64,000 nt of DNA from Psychroserpens sp. NJDZ02. Its GTDB lineage: Bacteria; Bacteroidota; Bacteroidia; Flavobacteriales; Flavobacteriaceae. The stretch lies in the NCBI RefSeq assembly GCF_004843725.1, contig NZ_CP039451.1:184501-248500 (forward strand), in the 5' to 3' direction. Below, in pieces: positions 8,087-15,092 of the stretch (position 1 is the stretch's first letter; the number at the start of each line of letters is the position of its first letter). Under the pieces are notes generated by a model that was given only the letters and a program-made list of their open reading frames with translations, had not been told where the DNA came from and ran no database searches. The position numbers were made by a program, and so were the translations under genes.

Positions 8087-8422
8087 GTTTTTATTCCATT
8101 TTTTTTTAAGAATTTGTTCGGTCGATTTTCCTTTTTTCATCATTGCCATCTGTCCAGAATCACAGTGCTTTTTTAATTCTTGATGGAATTCAGAGTGTTC
8201 TTCAGTTGAAAAAAATGTAATATTGAGATTATTTAGATTTTTATTGAATCTGATGGTTTTATCCTCTTTTGTTGGATAGACAAAAATTTTCAGTTCAAAT
8301 TTGTCATTAGTAAGATATGTTTCTTTATCAGTTTCAAAGCGTAGTTTAGTGTCCAAAAAATCATTTTTCGAACAACTAAAAACTAAAATTAAAAGCAGAA
8401 AAGAGGTAATGCTGTTTTTCAT
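8045..8422 (-). CDS. Lipoprotein whose C-terminus is encoded by the palindrome
   Basis: A 125-residue protein with a lipoprotein signal (ITSFLLLILVFSC) and a short beta-type domain (RFETDKETYLTNDKFELKIF). Its last residues, NKNGLQHGIKNIGRLC, are translated from palindrome 5 itself, so the natural 3' end has probably been lost. At the other end, its ATG overlaps the stop of a 15-codon remnant (8421-8465) of the paralogue family at 8709-10168. It thus looks truncated at one or both ends. Function unknown; it may be non-functional. Confidence 0.5.
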   Translation of the reverse strand: MKNSITSFLLLILVFSCSKNDFLDTKLRFETDKETYLTNDKFELKIFVYPTKEDKTIRFNKNLNNLNITFFSTEEHSEFHQELKKHCDSGQMAMMKKGKSTEQILKKKWNKNGLQHGIKNIGRLC

Positions 8423-8708
8423 TTTAAAACACTCAGAAATATAATTATAATAGTGATTTGTTTCATTTTTAATACAGTATTGAGATGTCTTCTCTATTTT
8501 TGGCTAATTGCTTATTGAACTATTAGGTAAGTTTTAGGTACAAAAAGAGTTAACTTAACATACAAATTAATCAAACAAAGGGGTAATATACATCTTGTAA
8601 CTAGACTACAACTCAACCCACTTTTAAACTGATTTTTTAATACGTCAAGGCTAATTAATTTTTAGTATTACCATAAGACGAGATGTATTTGAAATTATTT
8701 TAGTAATA
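8421..8708. repeat. Truncated third copy of an 851-bp tandem unit
   Basis: From about 8430 onward the sequence repeats 851 bp further right (from 9281) with very few changes, and its first part again at 10,132. It begins with the first 13-14 codons of a lipoprotein (minus strand, MKQITIIIIFLSVL) that end abruptly in a stop. About 245 bp of shared leader follow, containing no gene. The rest of this copy is missing and replaced by the 8045-8422 gene. Confidence 0.8.
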
Positions 8709-9317
8709 TCAGTTATTTTCTTTAACCCATTTATCAATAATTTCTTTGGGTGTGTCTAACATAAATTTTCCTTTACTCTCCCAATAGTTTTGTTGCGATT
8801 TAAGATAAGATTCAACAGTAATTTCTTTTCTCGTAAATCTGATTTGGTGTCTAATTCCACCGTATTCTAATAGAATAGTATGCCTTTTAAGATAAGGACC
8901 ATAGAAAATTGTTGATGTAGTGTCAATCACTTTATAATCAGAATAGCCTTCCTTTTTTAAAAACGCATGGTATTGCTCGGGGTTTGTAATTTCTTGTTCA
9001 AGATATTTACACATTGATCGGAATAAATATGTTTTGTTTTCTTCTTTACAGACATAATAATACAATTGTGTGTACGCATATTTATCTTTTAGTATGGTCC
9101 ATTTTTTAGGGTTAATGGAAACACTTTCGGGGTAATTATATAAAAGATACTCTTTACCATTAGTTAAATTATATCTGTATTCATGCAAAAAAGGAGCTTC
9201 TTTTTCAGCATTTTTTAATGTGTAAACCTCTTCTGTCCATAAAAATGGAGGCGATTGGTAAGAGGTATTACAACCTAAAACACTCAGAAATATAATTATA
9301 ATAGTGATTCGTTTCAT
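8709..9317 (-). CDS. Hypothetical lipoprotein, tandem paralogue A (202 aa)
   Basis: A small exported lipoprotein (ITIIIIFLSVLGC, Cys at 16) with a mature domain starting NTSYQSPPFLWTEEVYTLKN and ending DTPKEIIDKWVKENN. I know of no named family. It is about 80% identical to paralogue B. Differences are concentrated in the middle (HEYRYNLTNGKEY against HPNTNYSSEDNEY), while signal and C-terminal third are nearly unchanged. The downstream and upstream spacers are also duplicated, so the pair arose by tandem duplication of the whole 851-bp unit. Confidence 0.7.
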   Translation of the reverse strand: MKRITIIIIFLSVLGCNTSYQSPPFLWTEEVYTLKNAEKEAPFLHEYRYNLTNGKEYLLYNYPESVSINPKKWTILKDKYAYTQLYYYVCKEENKTYLFRSMCKYLEQEITNPEQYHAFLKKEGYSDYKVIDTTSTIFYGPYLKRHTILLEYGGIRHQIRFTRKEITVESYLKSQQNYWESKGKFMLDTPKEIIDKWVKENN

Positions 9318-9559
9318 TTTTAATACAGTATTGAGATGTCTTCTCTATTTTTGGCTAATTGCTTATTGAACTATTAGGTAAGTTTTAGGTACAAAAAGAG
9401 TTAACTTAACATACAAATTAATCAAACAAAGGGGTAATATACATCTTGTAACTAGACTGCAACTCAACCCACTTTTAAACTGATTTTTTAATACGTCAAG
9501 GCTAATTAATTTTTAGTATTACCATAAGACGAGATGTATTTGAAATTATTTTAGTAATA
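9318..9559. repeat. Duplicated leader between tandem lipoprotein genes
   Basis: These 242 bp are almost identical to 8466-8708: the same TATTGAGATGTCTTCTCTATTTTTGG, TTAGGTAAGTTTTAGGTAC and CATAAGACGAGATGTATTTG blocks. There is no open frame of note and no cassette core, so the two paralogues belong to a single cassette rather than two. It presumably carries the promoter of the downstream (lower-coordinate) copy, but no clear -7/-33 pair was found. Confidence 0.75.
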
Positions 9560-10168
9560 TCAGTTATTTTCTTTAACCCATTTATCAATAATTTCTTTGG
9601 GTGTGTCTAACATAAATTTTCCTTTACTCTCCCAATAGTTTTGTTGCGATTTAAGATAAGATTCAACAGTAATTTCTTTTCTCTTAAATCTGATTTGGTG
9701 TCTAATTCCACCGTATTCTAATAGAATAGTATGCATTTTAAGATAAGGACCAGAGAAAATTGTTGATGTAGTGTCAATCACTTTATAATCAGAATAACCT
9801 TGTTTTTTTAAAAACGTATGGTATTGCTCGGGGTTTGTGATTTCTTGATTAATATGTTTATTTATTGATCGGAATAAATATGTTTTGTTTTCTTCTTTAA
9901 AAATTAAATAATATAATACTGTATAGGCATATTTATCTTTTATTATTGTCCATTGTTTAGGATTATCGGAAACACTTTCGGGATAATTGTATAAAAAATA
10001 CTCATTATCCTCACTGGAATAATTTGTGTTAGGGTGAGGAAAAGGAGCTTCTTTTTCAGCATTTTTTAATGTGTACACTTCTTCTGTCAGTAAAAATGGA
10101 GGCGATTGGTAAGAGGTATTACAACCTAAAACACTGAGAAATGTAATTAGAATAGAGATTTTTTTCAT
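9560..10168 (-). CDS. Hypothetical lipoprotein, tandem paralogue B (202 aa)
   Basis: Same length and layout as paralogue A: lipoprotein signal ending SVLGC, then NTSYQSPPFLLTEEVYTLKN, ending with the same DTPKEIIDKWVKENN. The middle shows many substitutions (LYYLIFKEENKTYLFRSINK). Divergence confined to the centre of otherwise identical copies suggests either relaxed or diversifying change there, or gene conversion of the ends. The upstream sequence from 10,170 diverges soon after TATTGAGATGTCTTCTC, marking the edge of the repeated unit. Function unknown. Confidence 0.7.
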   Translation of the reverse strand: MKKISILITFLSVLGCNTSYQSPPFLLTEEVYTLKNAEKEAPFPHPNTNYSSEDNEYFLYNYPESVSDNPKQWTIIKDKYAYTVLYYLIFKEENKTYLFRSINKHINQEITNPEQYHTFLKKQGYSDYKVIDTTSTIFSGPYLKMHTILLEYGGIRHQIRFKRKEITVESYLKSQQNYWESKGKFMLDTPKEIIDKWVKENN

Positions 10169-10246
10169 GTTAATACAGTATTGAGATGTCTTCTCTTGTT
10201 TTTGTTAAGTGGTCTTGTTTTGTGTAACCACCAAATGGGTTAGAGT

Positions 10247-10442
10247 TGTACAACTTATAAGTAACTTTAGATAGTAGGGCGAAAAAAGACGACAACCATT
10301 CGTTTAAACACAAGCCGAATTTTTAAATTTTTCTTATTATCTTTTTTTATCAATACGCCAAATTTAAAAATTTGGAGACCACACAAAAGTGCCTTTGCCA
10401 TTGCTTTAAACACTTATTGTCCAATTATATTTATACATTACG
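10247..10442. repeat. attC-like palindrome 6 (split by a short IS derivative)
   Basis: Opens with TGTACAAC (10247-10254) and is interrupted at 10443 by the deleted IS derivative. It resumes at 10822 with CCGGTGTTGGCAACTG (core from 10827). Internally it has the family hairpin GCCAAATTTAAAAATTTGG (about 10353-10371) followed by AGACCACAC, and GCCGAATTTTTAAATTTTTC upstream. The outer arms are poorly matched. Combined length without the insert is about 207 nt. Confidence 0.62.
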
Positions 10443-10821
10443 CCTGTTGCACAACGTGCTGTTAAAGATATAGAAATTTAGTAATGCAAGGCACAAAAAT
10501 ATATCAAGAGACATTATTCAAAAATTTCCAGTTGCTTCGTCGGGTTCCCCAAGACAATTTTTATAGATGATTATATTCTGTTTTAGATTTAGAATTTATA
10601 CAGAATCAGACAAAAAGCTATTACGGAAACTGTGGACAAAAAAGTTTAGATCCCGTAGTGTTTTTCAAATTCTGTTTAGTTGGTTATTTAGAGAATATCA
10701 CTAGCGATAGAAAACTATTATTGTATTTTATAGAAAATACGGCGTATCAAAATTAAAAACAGCTTAAAATCAAAGATTCTAAGCTGTTTTTATGCTTTTT
10801 TAAGGGGTTGTGCAACGATTA
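10443..10821 (+). mobile_element. Internally deleted IS1182 derivative (MITE-like) 1
   Basis: A 379 bp element with both terminal GTTGCACAAC repeats of the 1.7 kb IS. It keeps roughly the first 240 bp, including the transposase ATG and the GGCACAAAAATATATCAAG start, then jumps to the last ~95 bp containing the terminator. The reading frame has stops (for example at 10567), so it encodes nothing. The junction, around GTATTTTATAGAAAATACGG, matches that of the second derivative at 11729. It could only move if a full copy supplied transposase. Confidence 0.85.
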
Positions 10822-10848
10822 CCGGTGTTGGCAACTGTAATTTTTATT

Positions 10849-11136
10849 TCAGAGAATATTTTTCAAATCTTGTTTTCCAATTATTGCCATAATTTCAACG
10901 ATATTATTATTCACTTTGTAATAAATACTATCAGAGCCAGAAACACAACGTCTATATCCTATTTTTATATAATCTACAGATTCAAAATAAAATGGATTTT
11001 CAACAATAGTATCAAAGTTCTCAAACAAAGTATCGAAATACTTATCAGCTTGTGTCATTCCAAACTTTTCAACTCCGTATTTATGTATTCTTATTAAGTC
11101 TTCTTTCGCTAAGTTACTTAGTTTATACTGAGTCAT
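10849..11136 (-). CDS. ParE/RelE-family toxin
   Basis: A 95-residue basic-hydrophobic protein with the ParE/RelE layout: an N-terminal two-helix hairpin (LSNLAKEDLIRIHKYGVEKFG, pairing with a second helix ADKYFDTLFENFDTIVENP), then beta strands with IGYRRCVSGSDSIYYKV and a final VEIMAIIGKQDLKNIL. Family members poison DNA gyrase or cut mRNA at the ribosome; which applies here is not decided. Its ATG overlaps the antitoxin's TAA by one base (TAATG), so the pair is translationally coupled. Toxin-antitoxin pairs are classic integron-array cargo. Confidence 0.85.
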   Translation of the reverse strand: MTQYKLSNLAKEDLIRIHKYGVEKFGMTQADKYFDTLFENFDTIVENPFYFESVDYIKIGYRRCVSGSDSIYYKVNNNIVEIMAIIGKQDLKNIL

Positions 11137-11369
11137 TAAATTAATGACTTTGATTCCGCTAATATTTGTTCTTTACTTAAATTTGTAAATCCGCTATTTT
11201 CGGCTTTTTCTAATTTGGCACTAATCCAGTCAATTTGGCTCTGCTGTTTTCTTGCTTGTCTAATTAAATCGTTCACAAGTTCACTTTTGGTAGAATATTC
11301 TTTTTTGTCAACTTGATTTTTCAACCACTCATCATTCGGTTGAGTGAATGAAATGCTCTGTCTTGCCAT
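11136..11369 (-). CDS. ParD-like antitoxin
   Basis: About 77 residues from the ATG at 11369 (MARQSISFTQPNDEWLKNQV). A longer frame to 11417 runs back through the likely operator and is not favoured. The N-terminus is ribbon-helix-helix-like (SISFTQPNDEWLKNQVDKKE, then STKSELVNDLIRQARKQQ) and the C-terminus is the acidic tail that would wrap the toxin. It should dimerise, bind its own promoter and neutralise the product of the next gene. A palindrome sits directly upstream at 11379-11402. Confidence 0.82.
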   Translation of the reverse strand: MARQSISFTQPNDEWLKNQVDKKEYSTKSELVNDLIRQARKQQSQIDWISAKLEKAENSGFTNLSKEQILAESKSLI

Positions 11370-11378
11370 AATATTTTG

Positions 11379-11402
11379 TTTTGGTGCTAATTTACACCAA
11401 AA
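11379..11402. promoter_or_regulatory. Candidate autoregulatory operator of the toxin-antitoxin pair
   Basis: A perfect inverted repeat, TTTTGGTG, 8-base spacer, CACCAAAA, lies 10 bp upstream of the antitoxin ATG. ParD-type ribbon-helix-helix antitoxins bind such palindromes next to their own start. The position and symmetry are seen; repression is inferred. Confidence 0.55.
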
Positions 11403-11454
11403 AAGATAATACAGCAAATTTAATGTTCAGTTTGAGTTTCTCAATTTTATAGTT

Positions 11455-11728
11455 ACCAACGTGTTTCTTTAGTTTGTAATAAATATCTTTATATAGAAAA
11501 AGAAGAGAACTATAACGTGTTTTAGAATTATAGATCCATTGCACGTACGTGTATGATTCGTGTGGGGGTTTAAAGTAAGAAGACTTTTAGTTTAGCACGA
11601 GGCAAAGCATTTTGTTTGCCTTTATCTTGTTTTGTTGAAAAGTCAAATGAAAATGATTTGACGGACTTAGTAAATGTACACTAAACTTTGGTAAAGCACC
11701 AAACCTCGCATTAATTACACACATTGTC
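11455..11728. repeat. attC-like palindrome 7 (split by a short IS derivative)
   Basis: Begins at ACCAAC (11455-11460). The preceding TAGTTACCAAC matches the complement of this cassette's left boundary, GTTGGCAACTG (10827), at 10 of 12 positions. The pairing arms lie further in: CGTGTATGATTCGTGTGGGGG (about 11547) against CCTCGCATTAATTACACAC (11703-11722). The family modules GACTTTTAGTTTAGCAC, the AATGATTTGACGGACTTAGTAAA box and CACTAAACTTTGGTAAAGCAC are all present. It resumes after the insert at 12122 with CCGGTGTTGGCAGTA. At ~285 nt it is the longest of the set, with ~90 extra bases near the left core. Confidence 0.68.
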
Positions 11729-12121
11729 CCTGTTGCACAACGTGTTGTTAAAGATATAGAAATTACGTCTATTTAATACTGCAAGGCACAAAAATATATC
11801 AAGAGACATTATTCAACAATTTCCAGTTGCGTCGGTGGGTTCCTCAAGCCAATTTTTATAGATGATTATCTTCTGTTTTAGATTTAGAATTTATACAGAA
11901 TCAGACAAAAATCTATTACGGAAACTGTGGACAAAAAAGTTTAGATCCCATGGTGTTTTTCAAATTCTGTTTAGTTGGTTAGTTTGAGAATATCAACAGT
12001 GATAGAAAACTGCTGTCGCATTGTATTTTAGAGAAAATACGGCGTATCAAAATTAAAAACAGCTTAAAATCAAAGATTTTAAGCTGTTTTTATGCTTTTT
12101 TAAGGGGTTGTGCAACGGTTA
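11729..12121 (+). mobile_element. Internally deleted IS1182 derivative (MITE-like) 2
   Basis: A 393 bp relative of the element at 10443 with the same ends, the same retained 5' segment (start codon mutated from ATG to CTG) and the same terminator (about 12055-12091). It has the same deletion junction, TTTTAGAGAAAATACGG. Shared junction plus independent point changes mean both descend from one deletion event and then moved or were copied separately. It is inserted five bases before the GTTGGCAG core, as for every other copy. Confidence 0.85.
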
Positions 12122-12162
12122 CCGGTGTTGGCAGTATGTGCTTTTATTTTTTAAAAGTCCGA

Positions 12163-12489
12163 TTAATTTGAGACTACTTTTAGTCCGATAATTGAGGCTA
12201 TTAATGTCATAATGAAAAATAGTCGCCAAAAAGTCGCTGGTTCTTTAAAAATCAGAATTCCAATCAAAACTGTTCCTACAGCACCAATTCCTGTCCAAAC
12301 TGCATATGCAGTTCCTATCGGTAGTTGTTGAGTCACTTTTACTAGAAGAAACATACTTATTCCTAAACAAATCAAGAATCCTATGTACCAATAAGTTGTT
12401 TCAATTCCTGTTGATTCTTTTGCTTTTCCAAGACAAGCTGCAAAAGCTACTTCAAATAGTCCTGCAATTATTAATAGTATCCAATTCAT
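12163..12489 (-). CDS. Small multidrug resistance (SMR) exporter, Gdx/SugE-like
   Basis: A four-helix, 108-residue proton-coupled exporter of the inner membrane. The conserved membrane glutamate is E13 in WILLIIAGLFEV, the position used in Gdx guanidinium exporters (E14 in EmrE). The segment GTAYAVWTGIGAVGTVLIGI is typical of the SugE/Gdx branch rather than of broad-range EmrE/QacE pumps. Substrate (guanidinium or quaternary cations) is therefore a family-based guess. The gene is a clean cassette: GTTGGCAGTA at 12127 and TACTGCCAAC ending at 12558 are exact complements. SMR pumps are common integron cargo. Confidence 0.88.
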   Translation of the reverse strand: MNWILLIIAGLFEVAFAACLGKAKESTGIETTYWYIGFLICLGISMFLLVKVTQQLPIGTAYAVWTGIGAVGTVLIGILIFKEPATFWRLFFIMTLIASIIGLKVVSN

Positions 12490-12547
12490 TCGTAATTATT
12501 TTCTTTTTGCGCTGTCTGTCAATATTCAATTTCTGTTTATTTTTGCA

Positions 12548-12745
12548 TTACTGCCAACGTCTCGACTATGGTTAGTACGGGATTAAAAAGCGATTAATTT
12601 CGAATTAATCACTTAGCCAAAACTTTTTATTTTGTTTTATCTTTTTTGTTTAAAGCCAAATCAAAAGATTTGGCGGACTTTATAAAAACACACTAAACTT
12701 TGGGCTAAGTACCAAACCCCGTATTAATTATAGCCATTGTTGGCA
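12548..12745. repeat. attC-like palindrome 8 (uninterrupted)
   Basis: A complete ~198 nt element from TTACTGCCAAC to GTTGGCAAA. The arms GCCAAC...CTATGGTTAGTACGGG (12553-12580) pair with CCCCGTATTAATTATAGCCATTGTTGGC (12718-12743 region), allowing small bulges. Inside lie a GCGATTAATTTCGAATTAATC hairpin, a GCCAAATCAAAAGATTTGGC hairpin (about 12656-12675) followed by GGACTTTATAAA, and CACTAAACTTTGGGCTAAG. This is the best example for defining the family. Confidence 0.78.
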
Positions 12746-12754
12746 AATCGTTTT

Positions 12755-13744
12755 TTAGAAAGGTAACTCATAAAAAGTTCCATTTCCTTGAAGGAAAATG
12801 TGTTTGTTATTACTTATATAATACCAAACTATCCTTGTATTATCTTCACCATAAACCTCTATAATAGGTAGTTCTTTTGTGAAGTTGATAACGAGGTTAC
12901 TACTTACGTCAACACAACTTAAATAGGTTTTATATTTTCGCTCGTTATTGATTTTTTTGAAGTCTAAATGTACGATATATAATTTTTCCTCTATTAACTG
13001 CCAACCTCTAATGCAGTGATTTTTAAATAACCCTTTTTCTTTTCTTTTTACACTATTACTTGCAATGTCTAAATAATTTAACCCAATTCTTACATCACCT
13101 GCAATCTCAAAAACGATCATTTTATTATCTGATAGTAGTATTGGATACCCTATTCCTAAATCAACTATTTTTTTTGTTACTATTGATTTTGGAGAGTCTG
13201 GTTCTGAGATATCCATTAAAAATATAGAATCTTGATTAACCCAATAAATGGTCTCATTAAAAACTAAAGAGTAAAAAGCTGAAGATTCTTCATCTGTATC
13301 TGGTATAACGATTTTTGATATTGGATCTGTGTTGTCAGTAGTTGGAATATCAGAAACCTCAAACCTATAGTCTTTATTATAAATAGAAGAAATTTGAGTG
13401 TATAATTTACCTTTTGCTATACAGGCACCTTTTATATAGCCCATTTCTCTTTCCTTAATTATGACGGTAGGACTATCAAGATCTTGAAAGTCTATAATTG
13501 CAATTCTATTTCCTCTGTTGCCCCTTAACAAAAGGGTATCATCTATAAATTGAAAATTAGGTTCATAAAAACGTTCTGCTAGCGGTACCTTTACTACTTT
13601 CTTTAGCTGAAAAGAGTCTTCAATTTTCCAAATTGTTAAAATTGTATCTTCTTGTATTGTAAATAATAGATTCTTATAGTTTTTTACAAAATGTAAATAT
13701 TTTCTTTTCGAATTAAAATCTATAATATTAGAATTTGTTATCAT
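12755..13744 (-). CDS. Beta-propeller-like hypothetical protein
   Basis: A 329-residue protein without signal peptide. It has repeated blade-like segments (for example DTILTIWKIEDSFQLKKVV, NRIAIIDFQDLDSPTVII, DSIFLMDISEPDSPKSIV, TYLSCVDVSSNLVI), reminiscent of LVIVD/WD-type propellers. The repeat pattern is visible, but no specific family is assigned. Such proteins are usually binding scaffolds. Single-gene cassette: GTTGGCAAA (12739) and TTTGCCAAC (13754-13762) are exact complements, and the gene fills the space between them with only 7-10 bp spare at each end. Confidence 0.68.
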   Translation of the reverse strand: MITNSNIIDFNSKRKYLHFVKNYKNLLFTIQEDTILTIWKIEDSFQLKKVVKVPLAERFYEPNFQFIDDTLLLRGNRGNRIAIIDFQDLDSPTVIIKEREMGYIKGACIAKGKLYTQISSIYNKDYRFEVSDIPTTDNTDPISKIVIPDTDEESSAFYSLVFNETIYWVNQDSIFLMDISEPDSPKSIVTKKIVDLGIGYPILLSDNKMIVFEIAGDVRIGLNYLDIASNSVKRKEKGLFKNHCIRGWQLIEEKLYIVHLDFKKINNERKYKTYLSCVDVSSNLVINFTKELPIIEVYGEDNTRIVWYYISNNKHIFLQGNGTFYELPF

Positions 13745-13753
13745 ATTTTAATG

Positions 13754-13952
13754 TTTGCCAACGTCTCGTGTATGAAATCGTAGCGTATAAAAAGAAACTA
13801 CATTTTCGGTTTAGCACAGAGCCAATTTTTTATATTTTGATTTAACTTTTCAGTTTTAAAGCCAAATTAAAAATTTGGCGGTCTTTGTAAATAAGCACAA
13901 ATCTTTCGGTTTAGCACTTATTAGCTATGTTTTATACACCGTGTTGTAAGTC
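13754..13952. repeat. attC-like palindrome 9 (uninterrupted)
   Basis: A ~199 nt element from TTTGCCAAC to GTTGTAAGTC. The outer stem GTGTATGAAATCGTAGC (13769-13785) faces GCTATGTTTTATACAC (13924-13939). Inside are CGGTTTAGCACAGAGCC, the GCCAAATTAAAAATTTGGC hairpin (about 13861-13879) with GGTCTTTGTAAA, and GCACAAATCTTTCGGTTTAGCAC, the last facing the first. Its two cores differ (TTTGCCAAC against GTTGTAAGTC) because each belongs to a different neighbouring cassette. Confidence 0.78.
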
Positions 13953-13960
13953 GTTTATTT

Positions 13961-14866
13961 TTAAGTGTTTTGAATCATATAACAAGCAATTTTTGATTCA
14001 GGCTCAAAGAACACAAACAAATCCCCGTCACCCCAAAAGTTCATTTTTTCAAAGTATTGCTTGTACCATTCGTCTGTGGGTTTAATATTAGTTTCCTTAG
14101 TTTTTATCTCATCACTACTCTGTAATTGACATAGAAATCTCATTGTTTTTTGTGTTTTAGGGCATTTTGGAATATCCGAATATTGAATCCAGTTAGGTAT
14201 GCCAGAAAATCCAATTTCATAACCAATAGCTTTATCTTCTTTAGTTGTAAAACGGACTTGTTCATATTCTATAAATGAATCTGCATTTAAATCATCATAG
14301 GCTGTAGAAAGAGAGTTTACCTCTTCTATATTCAATATTTTAGGAGAATTCGGTTCTGAGTAATCTAACCATATTTTATCTAAGTCTAAATATATTGGAC
14401 AAATGAGGTTTATGTCAAATGGAAGCCAATCATAAGCTTTACTTTCTTTGCTCAATTTTCCTAGATATTGAAAAGAACCAGGACAAGTGTTTTTTGGAAT
14501 TAAGAAGTCTGATGGTATATTCCCACCAATCCAGTTTTCTCCATTTTTAGCTTTTTCAAAATTGAAAATCTTATTAATTCTTAAATCTCTATATTTTATT
14601 TGGTCATCTCTAATTATTAACTCTTCGTTGTTTTCGTCTTCATCTCTTGACTCTGCAAATTCTAAAAAATTATTTTCATCATATGTCAAAATGATATGAG
14701 AATACATACTTTCAGCCGTTTGTTTATCGGTTATTTGTGTTTCGATAAAACTGAGACAATGCTCTTTTCCATCTAAATTGACTTCCCATCCAGCCAGATA
14801 TTGTTTTTTCAATTTAGGTTTGTTGTGAGTAGATTTATTTCCGAATATTTTCTTTAGTATACTCAT
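13961..14866 (-). CDS. DUF1963/YwqG-like hypothetical protein
   Basis: A 301-residue cytosolic protein. The C-terminal half shows the DUF1963 (YwqG) pattern: FSGIPNWIQYSDIPKCPKT, then MRFLCQLQSSDEI, then a closing NFWGDGDLFVFFEPE. Family members are structurally known but have no settled role. Upstream, LAGWEVNLDGKEH and the acidic SRDEDENNEELIIRDD resemble no domain I can name. It is a clean cassette gene (GTTGTAAGTC at 13943 and GACTTACAAC ending at 14896, exact complements), with its stop 8 bp from the boundary. Confidence 0.72.
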   Translation of the reverse strand: MSILKKIFGNKSTHNKPKLKKQYLAGWEVNLDGKEHCLSFIETQITDKQTAESMYSHIILTYDENNFLEFAESRDEDENNEELIIRDDQIKYRDLRINKIFNFEKAKNGENWIGGNIPSDFLIPKNTCPGSFQYLGKLSKESKAYDWLPFDINLICPIYLDLDKIWLDYSEPNSPKILNIEEVNSLSTAYDDLNADSFIEYEQVRFTTKEDKAIGYEIGFSGIPNWIQYSDIPKCPKTQKTMRFLCQLQSSDEIKTKETNIKPTDEWYKQYFEKMNFWGDGDLFVFFEPESKIACYMIQNT

Positions 14867-14886
14867 TTTAGTTTTTTTTTGGTAAT

Positions 14887-15089
14887 GACTTACAACGGTT
14901 GGGCTAAGCGTAGTGCGGAGGCAAGGAAACTTTTCGTTTCCGTCTGCGCACGAAGCTAAAGCTTATTGTTTTGCTTTTTCTTTTTTTGTTCAAAGCTAAA
15001 TCCATAAGATTTAGCGACATTATAAATATACACAGACCTTAGCGTTTAAGACCTAAAGTCCGCATTACGTTTAGGCTTTGTTGTAGCAC
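14887..15089. repeat. attC-like palindrome 10 (uninterrupted)
   Basis: A ~203 nt element from GACTTACAAC to GTTGTAGCAC. Its arms are the best matched of the set: GGGCTAAGCGTAGTGCGGAGG (14901-14921) against CCGCATTACGTTTAGGC (15060-15076). Inner parts: a GGAAACTTTTCGTTTCC hairpin (about 14927-14943), GCTAAATCCATAAGATTTAGC (14995-15015) followed by GACATTATAAA, and ACACAGACCTTAGCGTTTAAGAC. Confidence 0.78.
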
Positions 15090-15092
15090 GTT

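Noticed and set aside
10810..11097. Plus-strand 95-codon frame
   Set aside because: Lies over the ParE-like toxin on the opposite strand, and the toxin has clear family features.
12548..12745. Reading the palindromes as structured RNAs or riboswitches
   Set aside because: They lie after gene ends, recur with unrelated genes and have matched terminal cores tied to gene-unit ends. A DNA recombination site explains this better than an RNA regulator.
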